IMG/VR virus record: IMGVR_UViG_3300044846_001718
Coordinates: 1-31,570 of that record
Source: a virus
DNA: 31,570 nt
Reading direction: 5' to 3' (one strand)
A program made the translations under genes and the position numbers. The stretch's first letter is position 1, and every line of letters starts with the position of its first letter. The notes under the pieces were generated by a model. That model did not search any database. It saw nothing but the letters and a program-made list of their open reading frames with translations, and was not told where the DNA came from. Below are positions 24,280 through 29,495 of the stretch, in pieces.

Positions 24280-25140
24280 ATGGTTGAGAAAATTGGTAAG
24301 AATGTACACAAAATTAGTTTATCGGGAGAGTACAACGAAGTAGCTTTACTTTCAGATTTACACTGGGATAATCCTAAATGCGATAGGGTACTATTAAAAA
24401 AACATTTAGACCATTGTCTAAAAAATAATATTCCTGTAGTTATTACTGGCGATTTATTTTGTTTGATGCAAGGACGAGGGGATAAACGCTCCAACAAATC
24501 GGACATCTTACCGGAGCATAATAATTTCAAGTATTTAGATTCAATCATTGAAACGGCTGTAGAATGGTTTACACCGTATGTAAGCGTCTTAACTGTTATT
24601 TCGTATGGTAACCATGAAACGAGTGTAATTAAATGGCAAGAAACGGATATTTTGCAACGCTTTGTTGACTTGTTAAACATGACTACTGGAGCTAACGTTC
24701 AAGTTGGTGGTTACGGTGGATGGATTGTTTATGAAATTACAAATAGAAGAAACTCAAAAGTAAGTTTTAAACACAAATATTTTCATGGCTCAGGCGGTGG
24801 AGGTATTGTAACAAAAGGTGCAATCAATTTAACTAGAGCTTTGGAAACTTACGAGGGTTTCGATTTATTCAGCATGGGACATATTCACGAAAATAGCTGC
24901 AGAAATGATAGCAGAGAAGTTTTACATATGAATACTACTGTTACTGAGATTCGACTTAAACAAATACACCATTGCATAACTGGCACTTATAAAGAGGAAT
25001 ATGGCGACGGTTCTAAAGGGTGGCACATTGAACGTGGCGCACCGCCAAAACCTTTGGGTGGTCGTATCTTAATGCTAAGCGTTAAACGCATAGGAGATAA
25101 ATCGCATAAAAATTTAGATTCAAAAGGTTTTCCGATTTAG
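24280..25140 (+). CDS. Calcineurin-like metallophosphoesterase
   Basis: All metal-binding motifs are present, numbered from ATG 24280: SDLHWD (D26, H28), GDLF (D58), GNHE (N111, H112), FHG (H169) and GHIH (H201, H203). The protein is therefore probably an active two-metal phosphoesterase of 286 aa. ATG 24280 follows the AAAATTATG context used elsewhere; ATG 24253 would add nine residues. The substrate is unknown: DNA ends, cyclic nucleotides or phosphoproteins are all possible. Its place between holin candidates and the lysis enzyme is unusual. Confidence 0.85.
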   Translation: MVEKIGKNVHKISLSGEYNEVALLSDLHWDNPKCDRVLLKKHLDHCLKNNIPVVITGDLFCLMQGRGDKRSNKSDILPEHNNFKYLDSIIETAVEWFTPYVSVLTVISYGNHETSVIKWQETDILQRFVDLLNMTTGANVQVGGYGGWIVYEITNRRNSKVSFKHKYFHGSGGGGIVTKGAINLTRALETYEGFDLFSMGHIHENSCRNDSREVLHMNTTVTEIRLKQIHHCITGTYKEEYGDGSKGWHIERGAPPKPLGGRILMLSVKRIGDKSHKNLDSKGFPI

Positions 25141-25200
25141 ACTAATATATTAGTCAAAAAGGGTTTATTTCATTAAATTAGCTAATATATTAATCAAAAA
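25141..25200 (+). repeat. Two 20-bp direct repeats with palindromic cores, operator-like
   Basis: ACTAATATATTAGTCAAAAA (25141-25160) and GCTAATATATTAATCAAAAA (25181-25200) match at 18 of 20 bases and are exactly 40 bp apart. The first contains the perfect 14-bp palindrome ACTAATATATTAGT. The second ends four bases before the next start codon. A dimeric DNA-binding protein site, controlling the downstream pair, is the best reading. Confidence 0.6.
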
Positions 25201-25203
25201 AAA

Positions 25204-25449
25204 ATGGCAAAAATAATTTTAGAATTCGATTCGTGTGAGGAGCAAGACGAAGCTAGGACGGCACTAGATGGTTATAAGTGGAAATTAGCCGTTTGGGACT
25301 TAGACCAAAAGTTGCGAGGCGTTGTAAAATATGAATCAAGTATTTTAGAGTATAGCGATAAAGCATCAAATGCAGAAATAGAAGTAGCTGATGCGGTACG
25401 TTTAGAAATTAGGGAAATTTTAAATAGTTACGGTTTAAATTTAGATTAA
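25204..25449 (+). CDS. Conserved hypothetical phage protein, 81 aa
   Basis: The 81-aa product has the recurring plan 'EFDS.EEQDEARTALDGYKW...VWDLDQKLRG.VKY', which I recognise from many unrelated phages but without a known function. The last part is helical (EIEVADAVRLEIREILNSYG). It starts just after the palindromic repeats and abuts the endolysin candidate. Confidence 0.75.
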   Translation: MAKIILEFDSCEEQDEARTALDGYKWKLAVWDLDQKLRGVVKYESSILEYSDKASNAEIEVADAVRLEIREILNSYGLNLD

Positions 25450-25998
25450 ATGAGCAACGTAAAAAATTACACCGATATTGATTTATTGGAAAAAGTTAAA
25501 ACATTAAAAGGTTTTAAAGGCATTCCAGGAACTTACTGGATTTTAGCGGTCCGGTCCAATGAAGATGAAACGGATAAATTTGATGACAAATTATATTTAT
25601 TTCGTGGATCAAAATTCGTCCTGGTTACTTCATGCACAACAAACAAAGGAAATAAAGGTACTGGCGTTGTTTGTGCGAATGTTTGGAACTATGGAGCGTA
25701 TGTAATTGGTAAGCATAAAGGCAAAGTTAAAGCGGGACTTCAAAGAGTAGGTTTTGAATATCAAAGGGACTTTACTGCAGACGGCAAAACGAATCCAACA
25801 ACTGAAGTAAAAACAGATATTCGGGGTTTCAATTTTCATCCTGCAGATCATGACATAAACCGTAAAATAGTAAAGAAAAACATAGGCGGTTGGAGCGAGG
25901 GTTGCATTGTCTTAAATGACATACCAACTTATTTGAAAGTTATCAATTTACTAGAGCCTCAAAAGATTTGGTCAATGGTTATAGTTGACGAATTTTAA
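25450..25998 (+). CDS. YkuD/L,D-transpeptidase-fold enzyme, candidate endolysin
   Basis: The 182-aa product carries H130 in GFNFHPADHD and the SEGC motif (S149-C152) in IGGWSEGCIVLND. This corresponds to the His...Ser-x-Gly-Cys active site of the YkuD fold, with Cys as nucleophile. No signal peptide is seen, so export would need the holin. Its place last in the late operon, before a terminator, supports a peptidoglycan-cutting lysis role. No muramidase or amidase was found, so this is the best endolysin candidate. Confidence 0.7.
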   Translation: MSNVKNYTDIDLLEKVKTLKGFKGIPGTYWILAVRSNEDETDKFDDKLYLFRGSKFVLVTSCTTNKGNKGTGVVCANVWNYGAYVIGKHKGKVKAGLQRVGFEYQRDFTADGKTNPTTEVKTDIRGFNFHPADHDINRKIVKKNIGGWSEGCIVLNDIPTYLKVINLLEPQKIWSMVIVDEF

Positions 25999-25999
25999 T

Positions 26000-26007
26000 T
26001 ATCTTTG
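26000..26007 (+). promoter_or_regulatory. Possible -7 box TATCTTTG before a terminator
   Basis: TATCTTTG matches TAnnTTTG and lies just after the endolysin stop. No good -33 box was found at the right spacing. If used, the transcript would run only about 75 bases to the terminator at 26059. Confidence 0.25.
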
Positions 26008-26058
26008 CCTTAAGTTTTTTCATAAATACTAAGTTTTTAGTTTTCGTTTAGGTACATT

Positions 26059-26087
26059 AAAGCACTTCGTAAAGAGGTGCTTTTTTA
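26059..26087 (+). terminator. Strong Rho-independent terminator closing the late operon
   Basis: AAAGCACTTC (26059-26068) pairs with GAGGTGCTTT (26074-26083) over 10 bp with one G-U pair and a GTAAA loop, followed by TTT. It marks the end of the virion and lysis unit. Confidence 0.9.
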
Positions 26088-26090
26088 GTT

Positions 26091-26124
26091 TTTACCGTTT
26101 ATCATTGATATTTACCGTTCATCA
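26091..26124 (+). repeat. Two 14-bp direct repeats upstream of promoter P2
   Basis: TTTACCGTTTATCA (26091-26104) and TTTACCGTTCATCA (26111-26124) match at 13 of 14 bases and are 20 bp apart, about two helical turns. They end 12 bp before promoter P2, an activator-like position. Confidence 0.65.
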
Positions 26125-26136
26125 CAATTATAGTAT

Positions 26137-26163
26137 TTTATCAAAATTGAGTTTGTAGATTTG
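26137..26163 (+). promoter_or_regulatory. Promoter P2, TTTATCAAAA-N9-TAGATTTG
   Basis: TTTATCAAAA (26137-26146) and TAGATTTG (26156-26163) are nine bases apart, as in P1, P3 and P4. It drives the small-gene region after the late terminator. The predicted start site near 26168 gives a leader of about 68 bases before the 24-aa gene. Confidence 0.75.
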
Positions 26164-26165
26164 TC

Positions 26166-26205
26166 TTATAGTTAGCCAAAACTATAAAATTATGCAAGTT
26201 TTGGC
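26166..26205 (+). other. Leader hairpins under P2, mutually exclusive
   Basis: TTATAGTT/AACTATAA (26166-26173, 26180-26187) and GCCAAAACT/AGTTTTGGC (26175-26183, 26197-26205) share bases 26180-26183, so only one can form. The loop of the second contains ATG 26192, start of a possible 12-residue peptide. The expected RNA start near 26168 would trim the first stem by two bases. Confidence 0.4.
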
Positions 26206-26230
26206 ACAGTTTAAATTAATTAAAAATTAA
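26192..26230 (+). CDS. Possible leader peptide, 12 aa
   Basis: ATG 26192 follows AAAATT, the start context used by neighbours, and encodes MQVLAQFKLIKN before TAA. It lies in the hairpin loop of the P2 leader, five bases before the next start. It could be a control peptide or chance. Confidence 0.25.
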   Translation: MQVLAQFKLIKN

Positions 26231-26235
26231 AAATT

Positions 26236-26310
26236 ATGAATGAAAAGAAAATCGCTCTAGTATTTTTCGGAGCTTATGTAGCAGTATTATTATTTTGGTT
26301 AATTGTTTGA
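26236..26310 (+). CDS. Single-span membrane microprotein, 24 aa
   Basis: ATG 26236 lies in a strong AAAAATTATG context. The product MNEKKIALVFFGAYVAVLLF then WLIV is nearly all membrane span with a charged start. It is the first good gene after P2. Function unknown; a membrane toxin or sensor is possible but unproven. Confidence 0.5.
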   Translation: MNEKKIALVFFGAYVAVLLFWLIV

Positions 26311-26313
26311 GTT

Positions 26314-26487
26314 ATGGACGATTTCCCAATATTAAAAATGAAAGACACGCTCAAAGAAATTGAGCGACGTTTAAGCGACAAAATCGAAGCAGACAATCCA
26401 CGCTTTGTAGATGAAATTCAGGAAGACGAATTAAAAGTAAAGCAGTTGAAAAGATCAATTGCTATTTTAGAATCAAATAAATATTAA
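26314..26487 (+). CDS. Hypothetical coiled-coil protein, 57 aa
   Basis: ATG 26314 opens a 57-aa frame three bases after the preceding stop. It is highly charged and helical (MKDTLKEIERRLSDKIEADN... ELKVKQLKRSIAILESNKY), probably a small coiled coil. Its last codons lie in a 22-bp direct repeat shared with 26675-26696. Confidence 0.6.
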   Translation: MDDFPILKMKDTLKEIERRLSDKIEADNPRFVDEIQEDELKVKQLKRSIAILESNKY

Positions 26488-26490
26488 GAT
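26469..26490 (+). repeat. 22-bp exact direct repeat, left copy
   Basis: This segment, which covers the last codons of the 57-aa gene, is identical to 26675-26696. The copies flank two tiny genes. Confidence 0.85.
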
Positions 26491-26497
26491 TAAAAAT

Positions 26498-26629
26498 ATG
26501 AAAAAGTTAATTTCAGGAGTTCATAATGAAATGGTTAAAGCATTTCACCCAATACATCCATTTCCTGTGTATTTATTTATGGTAATAGCTTTATTATCTC
26601 CAATTATATGTTATTATTTAAAACATTAA
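26498..26629 (+). CDS. Single-span membrane microprotein, 43 aa
   Basis: ATG 26498 follows TTAAAAAT. The 43-aa product has a His- and Pro-rich N-terminal half (FHPIHPFPVY) and one membrane span (LFMVIALLSPIICYYL). It lies between the two 22-bp repeats. Function unknown. Confidence 0.5.
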   Translation: MKKLISGVHNEMVKAFHPIHPFPVYLFMVIALLSPIICYYLKH

Positions 26630-26632
26630 GTT

Positions 26633-26686
26633 ATGAAAAAGAAAACAGCAGTTAAAACGATCATTAATTATGACAGAATCAAATAA
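26633..26686 (+). CDS. Very short basic frame, 17 aa, doubtful
   Basis: ATG 26633 encodes MKKKTAVKTIINYDRIK. It follows the preceding stop by three bases but is very short and partly overlaps the right 22-bp repeat. An overlapping frame at 26670-26693 encodes MTESNKY, ending like the 57-aa protein, so this stretch is perhaps a decayed duplicate. Confidence 0.2.
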   Translation: MKKKTAVKTIINYDRIK

Positions 26687-26696
26687 ATATTAAGAT
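26675..26696 (+). repeat. 22-bp exact direct repeat, right copy
   Basis: This is identical to 26469-26490. Its last two bases are the first two bases of the start codon of the 86-aa gene. Recombination between copies would delete 206 bp and place that gene directly after the 57-aa gene. Confidence 0.85.
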
Positions 26697-26955
26697 GGAC
26701 GAAAGAGATTATAAGGCAATGAATGCAGAAATAAAAAATCAAACAGCAGTTGAGTGGTTAAAAATACAAATAAAAAATTGTCCAAACGCAGAAAACTCAA
26801 TGAACAACATTGATGGATTTTTAAAGCAAGCCTTAGAAATGGAAAAGCAACAGATAATTGATGCACAATTAAGTGGACAACGTGCAGATATTGAATTTGC
26901 ACATGAAGCAAAAGAAGAGGCCGAAATTTATTATCAAGAAACATTTAAAAAATAG
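26695..26955 (+). CDS. Small helical phage protein, 86 aa
   Basis: The product has TAVEWLKIQI (about residues 17-26) and FLKQALEMEKQQIIDAQLSG (about 42-61), a scheme I recognise as common in early regions of Bacteroidetes phages. It is helical and acidic. Function unknown. Promoter P3 begins four bases after its stop. Confidence 0.7.
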   Translation: MDERDYKAMNAEIKNQTAVEWLKIQIKNCPNAENSMNNIDGFLKQALEMEKQQIIDAQLSGQRADIEFAHEAKEEAEIYYQETFKK

Positions 26956-26958
26956 TAT

Positions 26959-26985
26959 TTTATTAAAACTAATTTACTATATTTG
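26959..26985 (+). promoter_or_regulatory. Promoter P3, TTTATTAAAA-N9-TATATTTG
   Basis: TTTATTAAAA (26959-26968) and TATATTTG (26978-26985) are nine bases apart. The leader to the ATG at 27008 (GCACAAACGAAAA...) resembles that of P4 (CTGAAACGAAAA...). It drives the recombination genes. Confidence 0.8.
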
Positions 26986-27007
26986 CACAAACGAAAATTA
27001 ATTAATT

Positions 27008-27517
27008 ATGGAAAACAAGAAAGATCACTTTAGAAAAGTGTACAAGAGCGACCATTTAGGGGTTGCAGATTTAGAAGATTTTAGAGAAAATAATATTTCT
27101 TTGATTTTCACAATCAAACAAGTTAAGCAAGAACTTAATGTTTCTGTTGCTGGTAAAAAAGGCGATTTTAATATTGCTTATTTTAATGAAAGCATTAAAC
27201 CTTTAGTTTTAAATGCTACAAACTCAAAAATATTAAAGGGGTTTTCAGTTGGTAAAAGTCCATACGTTCAAGACTGGGTAAACATTCCTGTTGAATTGTA
27301 CATTGATTATTCAGTTAAGATGAAAGGCGATATAGTTGGGGGTGTACGAATTTCTCCAGTACAGCCAAAAATACAAGTAAAGGAAAAACCATTTTTTACT
27401 GAAGCTAATTTTGAAAAGGCAAAAATCGCAAATGCAACAATCGATAAAATCAAAGAGGTTTATCAAATAACAAATGAAGTTGAACAAAAATTTATTGAGT
27501 ATGTCAAAGGAAATTGA
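27008..27517 (+). CDS. Conserved phage recombination-associated protein, candidate ssDNA-binding
   Basis: The 169-aa product has a plan I associate with recombination loci of diverse phages: FRKVYKSDHLGVADLEDF, then KPLVLNATNSKILK, DWVNIPVELYIDYSVK and GVRISPVQPK. It is often encoded beside exonuclease genes, as here (17-bp overlap). A role in single-strand DNA handling is inferred from this linkage; no catalytic motif is visible. The C-terminal part (about 128-169) is helical. Confidence 0.65.
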   Translation: MENKKDHFRKVYKSDHLGVADLEDFRENNISLIFTIKQVKQELNVSVAGKKGDFNIAYFNESIKPLVLNATNSKILKGFSVGKSPYVQDWVNIPVELYIDYSVKMKGDIVGGVRISPVQPKIQVKEKPFFTEANFEKAKIANATIDKIKEVYQITNEVEQKFIEYVKGN

Positions 27518-28139
27518 ACAAAGAACAGACGAATGGTTTAATCAAAGATTGGGACGTTTTACAGCGTCCCGAATTGACGAACTGATGGGCGTTAAAGGAT
27601 TAGGATTAACTGGCGAAGATTACGCATTTCAGAATGCTTGTGAGGTTGTATTCGGACGTAATGAAGAGGAAAGTTTTACTTCATTTGACATGCAACGAGG
27701 AATCCAATTAGAGCCGTTAGCACTGGCAAAGTTTAATGAAGTAAATCAATTTAATTTCATCAAAGCAGAAACAGCTAGTTTTTTCCCATTTGGGGAACAT
27801 GCTGGGGCAAGTCCAGACGGTTTAATTGGTAGTGATGCGATTTTAGAAATCAAATGCCCACGCCCAAATAAATTTTTTAAGATCGTAGAAAAAGGAATTT
27901 CCGCAATAGATAGACTTTACATTAATCAGATGCAAATGCAAATGCTTTGCACAAATTCGCAAAGATGCCATTTCTTTAATTATATTATCTATAATGGTGT
28001 TGAGATGTGGCACGAACTAATAATCGAGCGTGACGAGGCTATAATCGACAAAATAAAAGAACGTATTGAAATAGCAGTTGAATTAAAATTGCAATTTATC
28101 GAATCATTAAAAACTAACATTCAATTTGAATTAAATTAA
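27501..28139 (+). CDS. YqaJ/lambda-exonuclease-like recombinase
   Basis: From ATG 27501 the product is 212 aa; the in-frame ATG at 27474 would add nine residues and is less likely. It carries TDEWFNQRLGRFTAS (9-23), RGIQLEP with E71, SPDG with D106, LEIKCP with E116 and K118, and YINQMQMQML (140-149). These are the catalytic marks of the PD-(D/E)XK YqaJ family, which resects double-stranded ends for annealing recombination. No RecT or Erf annealing protein was recognised; the upstream gene may fill that place. Confidence 0.9.
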   Translation: MSKEIEQRTDEWFNQRLGRFTASRIDELMGVKGLGLTGEDYAFQNACEVVFGRNEEESFTSFDMQRGIQLEPLALAKFNEVNQFNFIKAETASFFPFGEHAGASPDGLIGSDAILEIKCPRPNKFFKIVEKGISAIDRLYINQMQMQMLCTNSQRCHFFNYIIYNGVEMWHELIIERDEAIIDKIKERIEIAVELKLQFIESLKTNIQFELN

Positions 28140-28151
28140 AATAAAGTAAAT

Positions 28152-28445
28152 ATGAGTGCAATAATCCAAATGTCGATTGACGTAACAAAGATTGACAAAT
28201 CAAAACTTAAAGACGGGAAATATTTGAATGTAAGTATTTCAGTAAACAACGAAACGAAATTCGATAATAACGTTTCAATGTGCTACAATCAAAGCAAAGA
28301 GGAGCGTGAATCTGGCGCAAAGAAAACCTACTTTGCTAATGGTAGAGTAATTTGGACGGATGGCGTTATTAAAGTAGCTGAAAAGTCTATTCAGAATGAT
28401 TTGCCAAGTGGTAATGCAGTTGCTGAAACTGATATGCCATTTTAA
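28152..28445 (+). CDS. SSB-like small protein with DMPF tail
   Basis: The 97-aa product has a beta-rich body (YLNVSISVNNETKFDNNVSM, then SKEERESGAKKTYFANGRVI) and an acidic C-terminal end ETDMPF. That tail resembles the D-D-x-P-F tip by which bacterial SSB contacts partner proteins. The body is too diverged for me to confirm an OB fold. Location directly after the exonuclease and before a terminator supports a recombination role. Confidence 0.6.
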   Translation: MSAIIQMSIDVTKIDKSKLKDGKYLNVSISVNNETKFDNNVSMCYNQSKEERESGAKKTYFANGRVIWTDGVIKVAEKSIQNDLPSGNAVAETDMPF

Positions 28446-28465
28446 CCTAAAATAATTTCATTTTT

Positions 28466-28500
28466 AAAACCGTTAATTTCTAGTAAGTTAACGGTTTTTT
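28466..28500 (+). terminator. Rho-independent terminator after the recombination operon
   Basis: AAAACCGTTAA (28466-28476) and TTAACGGTTTT (28488-28498) form a perfect 11-bp stem with an 11-base loop, followed by further T. It closes the P3 unit before P4. Confidence 0.85.
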
Positions 28501-28526
28501 TAATTTATTATTTAAAAAAGTAGTGT

Positions 28527-28553
28527 TTTATTAAAATAGTATTAGTACATTTG
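28527..28553 (+). promoter_or_regulatory. Promoter P4, TTTATTAAAA-N9-TACATTTG
   Basis: TTTATTAAAA (28527-28536) and TACATTTG (28546-28553) are nine bases apart. The leader before ATG 28575 shares AAACGAAAA with the P3 leader at the same place. Confidence 0.8.
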
Positions 28554-28574
28554 CTGAAACGAAAACGATTTATT

Positions 28575-28757
28575 ATGAGAATTAAAGCAAAAATTACACC
28601 GAAAGAAAAAGCGACTAACAGACGTGAAACTCAAAAGTACGCTAAATGCGCTGCATCAGGAATGTTATTTGATGGTATTGCAATGAGAATTAGAAACGTT
28701 TATTTCAACGGGAAATTAAACGATGTTTTAACTTACGATTTCACTTATAACGATTAA
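28575..28757 (+). CDS. Small basic protein, 60 aa
   Basis: ATG 28575 (context TTTATTATG) is chosen over the TTG at 28551, which lies in the promoter box. The product is MRIKAKITPKEKATNRRE..., basic in its first half and beta-rich in the second (FNGKLNDVLTYDFTYND). Function unknown; the basic half could bind nucleic acid. Confidence 0.65.
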   Translation: MRIKAKITPKEKATNRRETQKYAKCAASGMLFDGIAMRIRNVYFNGKLNDVLTYDFTYND

Positions 28758-28759
28758 TC

Positions 28760-28957
28760 ATGGCATTCAATAATTTTAACTACGATCACGAGGGAATTAC
28801 TTTTGAAGTATTTTATAAAAAGAACCGTGAAGATGAACCCGAAATAGAAAGTATCATGTTAGGTAAACATGACGTAACCGACGAGATTCAAGACACTATT
28901 GTTTACGATTTCATCAATGATACGTTAACTGAGAAATTCCAAAACAACGATTTATAA
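28760..28957 (+). CDS. Small acidic protein, 65 aa
   Basis: The 65-aa acidic product starts two bases after the previous gene, which encodes a basic protein, so the two might pair. It has ITFEVFYKKNREDEPEIESI, then VTDEIQDTIVYDFI. No motif recognised. A hairpin follows its stop. Confidence 0.65.
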   Translation: MAFNNFNYDHEGITFEVFYKKNREDEPEIESIMLGKHDVTDEIQDTIVYDFINDTLTEKFQNNDL

Positions 28958-28961
28958 ACAT

Positions 28962-28987
28962 AGGGCGGTTTAATTACTGCCCTTTAA
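28962..28987 (+). terminator. Hairpin, weak terminator or processing site
   Basis: AGGGCGGT (28962-28969) and ACTGCCCT (28976-28983) form an 8-bp stem with one G-U pair and loop TTAATT. The T tract after it is very short, so termination may be weak. Confidence 0.5.
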
Positions 28988-28999
28988 AAAACTAGTAAT

Positions 29000-29317
29000 A
29001 TGAAAAAAGAAGAAATTTACGTTGTAATTGACAGCGAAGAAAAGAGATTAAGAGCGATTAAGATATTGAGTGATGCAAAAGAGAATATTTCAACATTTGA
29101 TTCATCATTTGAGTTTTCAGAAAGGTATAGGTACTTAAAACTTGATAGTAATAATCAATGGTTTATTTTTAGCCGCATGTTTAGTACAGATACAGAATTA
29201 AGTTTAGACCAACTAGAGCAACTTTTATCACCTAAACAAGAGGTAAAAATGGAACTAGATGCGCTTAAATTAATTGCTGAAAGTTACGGTTTTTATTTAG
29301 TCGAAAAACCTAGGTAA
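29000..29317 (+). CDS. Accessory phage protein, paralogue of the 16982 gene product
   Basis: The 105-aa product starts EEIYVVIDSEEKRLRAIKIL and has TELSLDQLEQLL in its middle, matching the 106-aa minus-strand protein at 16662-16982. Its end (KLIAESYGFYLVEKPR) is the usual linker to a further domain. The in-frame TAA at 29315 is followed by 58 open codons of that domain. The gene therefore looks cut by a stop codon. The family's function is unknown to me. Confidence 0.65.
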   Translation: MKKEEIYVVIDSEEKRLRAIKILSDAKENISTFDSSFEFSERYRYLKLDSNNQWFIFSRMFSTDTELSLDQLEQLLSPKQEVKMELDALKLIAESYGFYLVEKPR

Positions 29318-29494
29318 ATCAAAGTAGGGGATTTTGGCAAGTTTTGGGATTGTCCTACTACTTGTCCAGTGTACGGTTATTTACATTTAATATCAAAAGG
29401 TGTGTATTATTACAGCCCCGCCTCAGGAAGTTTATTTAGAAACTTTGCGCATTTAACAGACGAAGAAAAAGAAGAATTAATTAAAAACTTGTAA
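29318..29494 (+). pseudogene. Separated C-terminal domain of the 29000 gene
   Basis: The frame continues without shift after TAA 29315: IKVGDFGKFWDCPTTCPVYG... and HLTDEEKEELIKNL before TAA 29492. The 'GDFGKFWD...YG.L...HLT.EEK..I' pattern is a domain I know as fused to such upstream parts in related phages. No ATG occurs in frame, only GTG or TTG inside the domain. It is probably a nonsense-split remnant; readthrough is the alternative. Confidence 0.6.
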
Positions 29495-29495
29495 G

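Noticed and set aside
29315-29317. Genome-wide stop codon reassignment
   Set aside because: TAA, TAG and TGA all end clear genes here (for example TAG at 25138-25140, TGA at 4640-4642), so the in-frame TAA is a local event.
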